Assembly: GCF_001704415.2 (NCBI RefSeq)
Contig: NC_030836.1
Coordinates: 21,860,001 to 21,924,000 of the forward strand
DNA length: 64,000 bases
DNA from: Capra hircus
Taxonomy: Eukaryota; Chordata; Mammalia; Artiodactyla; Bovidae
Direction: 5' to 3'
The position numbers and the translations under genes were made by a program. The notes under the pieces were generated by a model that worked only from the letters and a program-made list of their open reading frames with translations, was not told where the DNA came from and did not search any database. Below are positions 55,309 through 64,000 of this stretch, in pieces. Within the stretch, counting starts at the first letter, position 1. Each line of letters opens with the position of its first letter.

Positions 55309-57147
55309 TCTAGTATTTATATTGATATTGGCACATTTGTGGGGTAATCAAGCTTTCTATTTTGCTAACCTATGTACTTTTTAAGATCAGAAATAATTAC
55401 TGACTCATTTGTATGATCTGAGTATATGAAAGTATTCAACTATAAGCCTTATGAATGAATGCATTATTTAAGATTTGAAAATGCTAACAGAGGAGAAGGT
55501 AGTATAAACAAGATATTTGAGAATAAATCAGAAAATGAACCACATAAACACCAGAAATATATATATATAAGTTGCATGTGGGCAAAGGAAATACAGATAT
55601 CCTAGAATGAGGTATTTTTTAAGGTCCCAATCCTCTATACCAACTTGACATCTTTCTAACTATGTTTTACTCTCTTTCCTCACTAAGGCTTAACACCTAT
55701 ATAAGCTGGCTTATTTCTCTATGTTTCTTCCTTTGTTTCCATCAGTGCTTGGGGTAAAAGAATCCACGTAGCTGGCAGACTGTACTTCCCACAGGAGAGA
55801 ACCAAAAAACAATGAGACAAAGATGGCTTTCCATTGGAGGAAAAAAGAAAAAGGAATCTTCCACTAGTCCTCTATTTTTAAATAGATCTTGAGTGTTTTT
55901 GGATTTCAGCATTTCTCATAATACTTTCTGATTAGCATCAGTCTTTTCATCTACTAATCCAAGAGAACAAACTGCCTCCTTCCTAACTTTTCTACTGAAC
56001 CAAGAAACAGAAAATGAAGGTGAAGTATTATACAGAAACAGCTTGAATTTCTAGGTTCAAATCTCAGATCTTTACTTATAATCTCTGTGGTCCACGGCAA
56101 ATAACTTCTCCAAGATTCAGTATTCTTTCAAATAAAATGCAGTGAATAATGACTGTTGTGTAGAATGTTTTAAGATTAGAGATACAGTATGTAAAACAAT
56201 CAGAATAAATTAATTGTTAGTTGTGTCTCGACAATCTTGTTATGAAACACTGATTTCATCTTTTATTTTCAGTTATAACCTCTGACACATTTATGCAAAA
56301 ATTCACTTGAAACATAAACAATTATTTAAAAATTAGAGCCTTATGACTCCACAAATCAAGGACTGCCTAGTTTTATAACTGTAGACATCTTCCTATTTGC
56401 CCAAATATACCTATTTTAATTCAGGTATCATATGTACATATTTCAGTGGCGAATCGGTAACAAATTCAGGTCATCTCATTTATTCTACCATGACTTTTAT
56501 GGGCCACGAAAATAAGGTGGGAAAACTGTCCTCTTTAATTTCACCAAAACAGCAGAGAAGGTCATTTGAGAGGAAACATGCTGAGTAGATTCCACAATCA
56601 GTCCTGGGTTTCTCTCTCTTAAAATTTCACCCCAACCTCTCTTCAATCCTTAGAATATTTTATGCATTTCTTATGTCCAGTTTGGGTTTCCCTTGCATAT
56701 CTACTTTTAGCTTCATTCTTTTCAGCCTGAAAAAAGCATATACACTAAATGTATGTCAGACTCTAGTAATGTTTTTCATTGTATTCCCTCTATGAACAAT
56801 CACCAAGGCAAAAAAAAAAAAAAAGCAGAAAGCTATTTAAACTCTTTTGAGACAAGTATTAAAAAGTGATCCTTACTTTATTTTGTTCAACAATATTAAC
56901 ATTAAATTGATAGGAAAAATATCTCTGAGATTGCTGTTTTGAAACTAAATTTCATCCTGCGTTGTATTTGGGAAAAATAGAAACACTGAGCCAATTTTTT
57001 TCCATATTTAGCCACCAATCTTTTCATTCACTATCCAATGATTTATTGAACACCTACTATGTACAAGGTAGGAAGAAATATTAAGAGATGAAAAACACTT
57101 ATTTTACTCAGCTTCTTTCATGTTTCAAGGCAGAGGTTGAAAATTAC
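55309..57147 (-). other. ANO5: ANO5 intron with a MIR relic
   Basis: Mostly unique AT-rich DNA. A MIR-like stretch is at about 56,035-56,205 (TTCTAGGTTCAAATCTCAG, GATTCAGTATTCTTTCAAAT). At 57,017-57,075, TTTATTGAACACCTACTATG is a short L2/MIR-type relic. Confidence 0.55.
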
Positions 57148-57278
57148 CTGTTTCCAAATACTCATAGAATAACTCAAGAGAACCAAAAGTTTCAAGGTCA
57201 TGATCCTGCTCCCATCGACTGTATAGCTTTTCAGAGTTGGTTCGGGCTTTTCGGCGTCTCCACCAATTCAGAACCAAG
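57148..57278 (-). CDS. ANO5: ANO5 coding exon (fifth from last)
   Basis: Acceptor CTTCCAACAG|C at 57,279; donor ACAG|GTAATT with GT at 57,147-57,146. The exon is 131 nt. With two bases from an exon outside what I can identify it gives a split codon, then LVLNWWRRRKARTNSEKLYS, RWEQDHDLETFGSL and ELFYEYLET, ending on the first base of a Val. EYLE aligns with the TMEM16A EYME ligands E702 and E705. Phases with the next exon (1 + 2) agree. It was found by translating the minus strand directly; the frame is short. No earlier ANO5 exon was recognised up to 64,000. Confidence 0.94.
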
Positions 57279-57749
57279 CTGTTGGAAGTGATAAAAGTAA
57301 ACATGAAATAGGAATTAAGAGAAAGGGGTCAGAGAGTCAGAGTATTATATCTAAAAAATAGAAGTGAGGGAGGGCAAGTAAGTTTAGATCACAGAACAAG
57401 TAGAGAGAGACATGACTGCAACTAAAGCCCAAGTCAAAATCTAGTGTTCTGTTCACATCTACTTGCTAAGGGCAAAAGATCTTTATTTGGATGATTAAGA
57501 AAGTAAGACAACCCTGCCTCTGCAGGGTAATGTATTTACTCAGAGAGAGTTCTTTAAAGAGCACATGGAGGACAGGTCACCACAGGACTGTTTTTATATA
57601 TTTAATTCACTAACCTTAACAATGTTGTGATACTAAGGCCACTTGGGAGAATGAGAAATGGGTTACAATAGAAAATGTATGACAAGGGAATACAGAAGTT
57701 TATCTAACACATGACAATAAATATAATAATCCTAAACAAGATATTACCT

Positions 57750-57810
57750 AACTCAATTCTATATATAAATATATACAGAATATATATATTATATATATAA
57801 TTTAATACAT
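57750..57810. repeat. AT-rich simple repeat
   Basis: Mostly TATATA units with interruptions. Confidence 0.85.
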
Positions 57811-58296
57811 CATGATATATTAGATTACTTAAGAAAAGACTTTTTCAAAATTAAAAACTCAATCCACATAAGAGATCATATTAACACATTTAAGGAGAAA
57901 ATTATAAAATCATGGTGACTAATGCAGAAAAATGCATTTGATGTATTTTGACTACCTATTAAAACCTATTTATGATAGAAAAGAAGGACAAGAAGAAAAT
58001 TGCCTCAGTCTGACCAAAAGCATCTACCAAAATCCTGGGCTAAACATAATTCTTAATAGGGAAAAATTAGCAGAATTCCCTTAGAATTAAGATCAAAATA
58101 AGAGTGTATATGCTCACATTCAAGACTTTATTGGAGATCCTAGCCAAACAATAAAATGAAAAAGTCAAAAGAACTGGAAATGAAAGGGAAATCTATGATT
58201 ACAAACAGTAATGTGAATGGACTGCTTGCCTAGAAAACTCAAATGAAGATAGACAAAAATTATTACAAATAATAAGAGTTTATCAATATATTGCAT

Positions 58297-58562
58297 TCCT
58301 AGAAGGCAATGGCACCCCACTCCAGTACTCTTGCCTGGAAAATCCCATGGACGGAGGAGCCTGGTGGGCTGCAGTCCATGGGGTCGCCAAGAGTCGGACA
58401 CGACTGAGAGACTTCCCTTTCATTTTTCACTTTCATGCATTGGAGAAGGAAATGGCAACCCACTCCAGTGTTCTTGCTTGGAGAATCCCAGGGGTGGGGG
58501 AGCCTGGTGGGCTGCCATCTATGGGGTCACAGAGTCGGACACGACTGAAGTGACTTAGCAAT
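58297..58562 (+). mobile_element. Bov-A2 SINE, sense
   Basis: AGAAGGCAATGGCACCCCAC, TTTCACTTTCATGCATTGG linker, GACACGACTGAAGTGACTTAG. Well preserved. Confidence 0.93.
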
Positions 58563-58969
58563 AGGAATTAGCAATACGTCCACAAAACATAGTAGAAAAT
58601 ATAATTTTTAAAAGGTACCATTTACAATTGAAAGTATCTAGAAATGGATTTGACCAGAGATTTATAAGACCAGTATGCCGAAGTTTAAATATTTAAAGTC
58701 ATTAATGTTAAAAATAAATGTTTGTGAATAAAAAGACCCAGCATAATAAAATGTCAGGTGTTTTTACTGAAACAACTGAAATGTAATTCCAATCAAAAAA
58801 CCAAAATACTTTCCATGTGAGTTCTGCCAAGATGTTTCTAAAATTTACACAGAAAGATGAAAGACAAAGGATAGTGAAGATGTTTCCATAGATAAAAAAT
58901 AAGTAACTGGCTCCACCATATATGAAGAGTTAATTATAAAGCTGTCTTAACTAAGGGAGTGTAGTACTG

Positions 58970-59194
58970 GTGTGCCTGGTGCTAAGTCACTCATTGGTGT
59001 CTGACTCTTTGCAACCCCATGGACTATAGCCCACCAGGCTCCTCTGTCTATGGGATTCTCCAGGCAAGAATACTGGAGTGGGTTGCCATGCCCTCCTCCA
59101 GTGGATTTTCCCAACCGAGGGACTGAACCTGTGTCTCCTGTGGCTCCTGCACTGCAGGTGGATTCTTTACCACTGGGCCACGAAGGAAGCCCTG
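58970..59194 (-). mobile_element. Bov-tA SINE, antisense, with duplication
   Basis: GCTAAGTCACTCATTGGTGTC to CTTTACCACTGGGCCACG. Similar flanks GTAGTACTGGT and GCGGTACTGGT mark the target duplication inside the L1. Confidence 0.92.
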
Positions 59195-59524
59195 CGGTAC
59201 TGGTATAGGGATAGACAAATTATGGAACAGAATGGAGGCTGATTATAACCTTGCATTTGCTGTTTGGCATAAACAGTGTTGCAGATCATAGAGAGTGGGG
59301 AAAAGGGACTTTCAATAAATGGCAACATGAAATTATGTGTATAAGAAATGAAATTGGGCCTTTATAGCAAACATGAAAATCCCTTCCATAGTATATTAAG
59401 AATTTAAAAGAGAAAGGCAATAGTAATGTTACAATATTAAAAATATTTAAATATAAGTACATGAGAATTGGTTTTTGATATTGAGGTACGAAAGGATGTA
59501 TTGAACAAGACTTTAAAAATGCTA

Positions 59525-60215
59525 AATCTCAAAAATATACAAGCAACTCCTGCAGCTCAATTCCAGAAAAATAAATGACCCAATCAAAAAATGGGCCAAA
59601 GAACTAAATAGACATTTCTCCAAAGAAGACATACAGATGGCTAACAAACACATGAAAAGATGCTCAACATCACTCATTCTCAGAGAAATGCAAATCAAAA
59701 CCACAATGAGGTACCATTTCATGCCAGTCAGAATGGCTGCGATCCAAAAGCCTACAAGCAATAAATGCTGGAGAGGGTGTGGAGAAAAGGGAACCCTCTT
59801 ACACTGTTGGTGGGAATGCAAACTAGTACAGCCACCATGGAGAACAGTGTGGAGATTCCTTAAAAAACTGGAAATAGAACTGCCTTATGACCCAGCAATT
59901 CCACTGCTGGCATACACACCGAGAAAATCAGAATTGAAAGAGACACGTGTACCCCAGTGTTCATTGCAGCACTGTTTATAATAGCCAGGACATGGAAGCA
60001 ACCTAGATGTCCATCAGCAGATGAATGGATAAGAAAGCTGTGGTACATATACACAATGGGGTATTACTCAGCCATTAAAAAGAATACATCTGAATCAGTT
60101 CTAATGAGGTGGATGAAACTGGAGCCTATTATACAGAGTGAAGTAAGCCAGAAAGAAAAACACCAATCCAGTATACTAATGCATATATATGGAATTTAGA
60201 AAGATGGTAACGATA
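59525..60215 (+). mobile_element. younger L1 3' ORF2 segment
   Basis: AATGGGCCAAAGAACTAAATAG, ACACTGTTGGTGGGAATGC, AACCTAGATGTCCATCAGC and AATGGGGTATTACTCAGCC are well-preserved L1 ORF2 end text. The frame at 59,637-59,981 (NKHMKRCSTSLILREMQIKT) is ORF2 sense and then breaks. It is truncated at both ends and better preserved than the L1 to its left. Confidence 0.88.
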
Positions 60216-60520
60216 ACCCTGAATTCTATAATCATGTCCCTGCTTTTTCCAAAAAAGAAAAATGGTTATATCATCTATGATCCTTTTGAGTTAATTTTTG
60301 AATGAAGAGTCAGAGTACATGGAGTTCTGTTATTTTGCATATGGATGCCGTTGTTCTAGCACTAGCTATTGAAAAAAAGTTTTCTTTAATGAATTGTTTC
60401 TGAACCTCTGTCGAAAGTAAAATAACTATATTTGTGTGGGTTTATTTCTTCAGTCTCTGTTCCATTTGGTTTATATGTCTATCCCTTCACCAGTCCTGAG
60501 TTGATTAATATGGTTTTATA

Positions 60521-60650
60521 AAGTGAAAGTGAAGTCGCTCAGTCGTGTCCGACTCTTTGCGACCCCATGGACTGTAGCCTGCCAGGCTCCTCCTTCCATG
60601 GGATTCTCCAGGTAAGAGTACTCGAGTGGGTTGCCATTCCCTTCTCCAGG
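60521..60650 (-). mobile_element. Bov-A SINE, antisense, with 14-bp duplication
   Basis: AAGTGAAAGTGAAGTCGCTC to CATTCCCTTCTCCAGG. Exact 14-mers AATATGGTTTTATA flank it at 60,507-60,520 and 60,651-60,664. Confidence 0.95.
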
Positions 60651-60676
60651 AATATGGTTTTATAGTTAAGTCTTAA

Positions 60677-60745
60677 AACCATGGACAGTGAAGCCTGGGG
60701 TGCTACAGTCCATGGGGTCGCAAAGAGTTGGACACGACTGAGAGA
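60677..60745 (+). mobile_element. Bov SINE fragment, sense
   Basis: ACCATGGACAGTGAAGCCTG to GTTGGACACGACTGAGAG, about 70 bp of a 3' end. Confidence 0.75.
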
Positions 60746-61090
60746 TATTGAGTAGTGTTCATTTCTCCAACTTTATTCTTTATCAGATTTGCTCTGACCA
60801 TTCTAGTTCATTTGCCTTCAATATAAATTTGAGCATACGCTTCTCTATATCTACTAAAATCCTGCTGATATTTTGATTGGAGTAACAGATCTATTTATTA
60901 ATTAGGAGGATAACTGGCATCTTTACTAAGCTGAATCTTCCAATCCATCAACACAATAATCCTCTCCACTCACACAGATGTAATTTTTGTCGACAGGATT
61001 TGTGGTTTTACAGCATACAAATTTTGCACATTTTTAAGATTTGTATCAAAGGGCTTAATTTTTTTCTGAACTATCGATCGCTGTGCTGAC

Positions 61091-62704
61091 ACTGTTTCTT
61101 CCATTCCTCACTTCATTTCCTCTTTCAGTAGTCCTTCCAGTGAGGATCTATGAATGTAAACTCTTTTTTTTTCTCATGTCTAAAAATGTCTTTATTTCAC
61201 CTGTACTTTATGTAATAATTAAAATGCTTCTAGAAATCTAAGGTGAACTTATTTTTCACTAAGAATCTTGAGAATACTTTTGCATATAATGTTATTAGTA
61301 AGAAATCTGTTGAATATAGGTGGCATTCCTTTTTCTTCTGAAAGATTTTAAGATGCTTTTATCTCTGATGTTCTATGTATTGACCACAACATATCCAATT
61401 ATGAATTTAAATTATCTTGCTTCCTACTTTGGATTCGTTTTCATTTCTGGAACTTATGCTTTTATACATTTCAGAAAATTTTCAGCAATTACCTATTCAA
61501 AGAATTTTTTCCTCCACTATTCATTAATTTCCCCCCCTGAAACTACTAGCATATTAATGTGGAAGCCACTTTATATAGCCCCCCGCCACTTTAATTTTTT
61601 TAACCTCATTGTCTCTCTGTTCCACTGTACAATATGGGAATTTCTCAGTACTGTTTTCCAATTCACTAATTTACTCTTCAGTTGTGTCCAGTCTGTAATG
61701 GATCCCATCTATTGTACTCTTTAAGTATGATTTTTCACTTATATATATTAATAATTGATTCTTTTTGATATTCACTTGTTCTTATTTATATCTATATTTA
61801 AGTATTTCCTGATCCCTTTTATTGACAATATCACCTCCTTCTATATTTTTAGACTTTGTCAGAATCTTCCACCTGGAGTAAGTTCACTTACTAAGAACTG
61901 ATTTTGTTAGTGACCTTTGTAGCATTAAATCTCATTTAACTCTTCAAATTTTGGTTTGTAGGCTTAAATTTACTTGTTTCTCTTTTCTTCTACTGCCCTG
62001 TCTGTCTCCTTTCCTCTCTGTGAATATTAATTTTCCTCTTGTTTGGTTTAGGGGTTTAACTCCATTCTGCCCTCCTGGTTCTCAATCTAGAGCTAGGATT
62101 TAAAATAACAACTTGGCATTTGTTTGGCATTATTTCTCTGTGGCAATATTAGGGATGCGGTTTATCAAATACTGTTTGAAAGGATAACATCTATGTCCTT
62201 CCTTTGTTGGCACATGAAATAGCACCCCAGGAGTACTGTGAAACTGTTGGGGTGGGTGAGAGCAGAGTGGGAGGGTGCTTTCAATCATCTTTCATGAGTA
62301 AGAATAGACCCAGTCCCTGGATGTAAGTGCTGTTGAACTGACTAGTCCCCTGTCTTAAATGTTCCACTTTTAGTCTGGTTCATCCTATTGGTGTTAATAC
62401 CCCAAAAGTGTCATTTCCTAACTCGGAGCCCGGCAATATTACAGGCTTATAATTCTGTCTCTTTTTATCCATGGGAATTTTCATCTTATAACTGTCATTT
62501 TGGTTTGCTTTCTTTCTTCTTTTTTTTTTTTGTAAACAATGCATTCATTATTGCTATGCTTTGGGGACAGAGAGTAATCCCTTCATGTGCCAGCATTTAA
62601 TTCATAACTGATTTTCACGCCTAGATGTATAACTGAGCAGGACCCTGTGGAGCCTTCCTGGGACAGACTCCTCCCCATATCATCTGCTTTAGCTTCTCTT
62701 TGAA
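61091..62704. other. ANO5: ANO5 intron, probably L1-derived in part
   Basis: AT-rich. CTAAAAATGTCTTTATTTCACC at about 61,180 is typical of old L1-type antisense text. The 134-codon frame at 61,320-61,724 has no recognisable family and is hydrophobic by composition. A T run lies at 62,519-62,531. Confidence 0.4.
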
Positions 62705-63900
62705 GGAATTAGATAATATTATCTGAGGCACATTTCCTGAGTTGTTTTACAGATATGAAAACCTCCACCAAATGGAAGATGTTAACTACTTGATGACTAT
62801 AAGCATATACCCCCAGGATTCCTGGAGCCTTAGGATTTATAATGTTTACCCCTGTGACATCGCCCTGTTACCTCACCATCAACCAATCCGAGAACTATGC
62901 ACAAGTTGATCACATATCCTATGACCACCGCCGAGGTCACCCAGACTTTGAAAATGCTTTCCTGAAACCCATCAAGGAGTCCAAGCTTTTTCAGCACTAG
63001 CTGTCCCAGACTATTTTATGGCACATTACAATAAACCTCAGATATGCAGATGACACCATTCTTATGGCAGAAAATGAAGAAGCACTAAAGAGCCTCTTGA
63101 TGAAAGTGAAAGAGGTGAAAAAGTCGGCTTAAAGCTCAACATTCAGAAAACGAAGTTCATGGCATCTGGTCCCATCACTTCATGGGAAATAGATGGGGAA
63201 ACAGTGGAGACAGTGGCTGACTTTATTTTTCTGGGCTCCAAAATCACTGCAGATGGTGACTGCAGCCATGAAATTAAAAGACACTTACTTCTTGGAAGGA
63301 ACGTTTTGACCAACCTAGACAGCATATTAATAAGCAGAGACATTACTTTGTCAACAAAGGTCCATCTTGTCAAGGCTATGGTTTTTCCAGTGGCCACAAT
63401 AAAGAAAGCTGAGCACTGAAGAATTGATGCTTTTGAACTGTGGTGTTGGAGAAGACTCTTGAGAGTCCCTTGGACTGTAAGGAGATCCAACCAGTCCATC
63501 CTAAAGGAGATCAGTCCTGGGTGTTCATTGGAAGGACTGATGTTGAAGCTGAAACTCCAATACTTTGGCCACCTCATGTGAAGAGCTGACTCATTGGAAA
63601 AGACTCTGATGCGGGAGGGATTGGGGGCAGGAGGAGAAGGGGAAGACAGAGGATGAGACGGTTGGATGGCATCACCGACTCAATGGACATGGGTTTGAGG
63701 GGACTCCGGGAGTTGGTAATGGACAGGGAGGCCTGGTGTGCTGCGGTTCGTGGGGTCGCAAAGAGTTGGACATGACTGAGCGACTGAACTGAACTGAACA
63801 ATAAACACTACACTTTCCTTTACCACAATCCAGTGTCGGAAGATTGACTTTACTGTGGGTAGGCAAGTGGACCCAAGTTTGGTTCAGTAACAGATGTGTC
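62705..63900 (+). mobile_element. LTR-like element, split by BovB
   Basis: The left block (CCTCCACCAAATGGAAGATG, CACCATCAACCAATCCGAG) and the right block (63,798-63,900, CAATAAACACTACAC... GGTTCAGTAACAG) together look like one LTR with an AATAAA signal at the BovB insertion point. I cannot name the family and did not find a second copy. Confidence 0.5.
63037..63797 (+). mobile_element. BovB LINE 3' part, sense, with 9-bp duplication
   Basis: Starts inside the RT (CTCAGATATGCAGATGACACC) and ends at GAGCGACTGAACTGAACTGA. Flanking 9-mers ACAATAAAC at 63,028-63,036 and 63,798-63,806 are exact. Frame at 63,159-63,419 (MASGPITSWEIDGETVETVA) is ORF2 and then lost. Confidence 0.94.
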
Positions 63901-64000
63901 CATGACACACAGATATCTTCAAAGAGTTTGACTTCTAGTAATTTTGAGAAATTAAATGCAACTATAGAATAATTTACAGGGCATATACCATTTAGATTTC

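Larger units (their letters stand above)
57840..59520 (+). mobile_element. old L1 ORF2 remnant, interrupted by two SINEs
   Basis: TAACATTTAAGG-type and AAAGACAAACCTATTTATG-type text, TTGGAGATCCTAGCCAA, GAATGGAGGCTGATT and GACTTTCAATAAATGGCAAC occur in the order of L1 ORF2. Bov-A2 (58,297-58,562) and Bov-tA (58,970-59,194) interrupt it. No open frame. Lies in an ANO5 intron. Confidence 0.75.
60240..61090 (-). mobile_element. old L1, antisense, with Bov-A inserted
   Basis: CCATTTGGTTTATATGTCTATCC, CATCTTTACTAAGCTGAATC and TTCCAATCCATCAACAC are reverse L1 ORF2 text. A Bov-A splits it at 60,521. Confidence 0.65.

Noticed and set aside
59522..59821. A 99-codon minus-strand frame
   Set aside because: Antisense of well-preserved L1 ORF2 text.
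61320..61724. A 134-codon hydrophobic frame as a membrane protein
   Set aside because: AT-rich intronic DNA gives F/L/I/Y-rich chance frames. There is no recognisable family, and it lies in L1-rich intron.
57279..64000. An earlier ANO5 exon in the remaining intron
   Set aside because: I looked on the minus strand for conserved anoctamin text with AG and GT borders and recognised none; it may lie beyond the window.

Overview
This is mammalian nuclear DNA from a ruminant, most likely a bovid (cattle, sheep or goat; the sequence alone does not separate them). The evidence is the density of BovB LINEs and of the Bov-A2 and Bov-tA SINEs derived from them, together with CHR-type tRNA SINEs, an (AGC)33 tract on a Bov-A2 tail, a 31-bp satellite-like array, and spliced vertebrate exons with GT/AG borders. 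Nothing prokaryotic was found: no operons, CRISPR array or phage genes.

Two host genes frame the window, both on the minus strand. At 46,104-57,278 lie the last five coding exons of ANO5 (anoctamin-5, TMEM16E). They are in phase with each other and encode the C-terminal ~283 residues, including the acidic residues that form the family's calcium site. At 181-266 is coding exon 1 of SLC17A6 (VGLUT2), with its donor site and the start of intron 1; its 5'UTR and promoter must lie just above 266. The ~45.8 kb between them is intergenic, and the order ANO5 then SLC17A6 on one strand matches the known mammalian order.

The intergenic DNA is a stack of transposons of different ages. BovB copies lie at 7.25-7.65, 9.2-11.2, 12.2-13.1, 16.6-17.5, 25.1-26.4, 31.7-32.3, 48.7-50.3 (ANO5 intron) and 63.0-63.8 kb; all have broken ORFs. 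L1 remnants lie at 16.5-18.35, 28.0-28.4, 29.5-30.06, 32.3-33.5 and 57.8-61.1 kb. MIR, MER5-like and MaLR-like relics fill in between. Many insertions are nested and several keep clear target-site duplications.

Three larger passengers stand out. (1) A class I, gammaretrovirus-like endogenous provirus at 35,523-40,648 has two LTRs, a proline-tRNA primer site, a polypurine tract and a 5-bp duplication (CACAT). It is badly decayed: gag is frameshifted, nucleocapsid and the reverse-transcriptase core are missing, integrase has stops and env is almost gone. (2) An RPSA retropseudogene at 18,892-20,437 is split by two nested SINEs. (3) A 5'-truncated KRR1 retrocopy at 34,330-34,856 still holds a 166-codon open frame.

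The most unusual structures are local. They are a perfect 33-bp inverted repeat with a 1-nt spacer (13,721-13,787), a second small fold-back in a SINE (50,425-50,447), an interstitial satellite-like array (about 43,400-43,860), a BovB copy with an out-of-order segment at its head (48.7 kb), and duplications in the proviral leader and LTR. I see no convincing undescribed coding system. The novelty here is rearrangement and nested retrotransposition.
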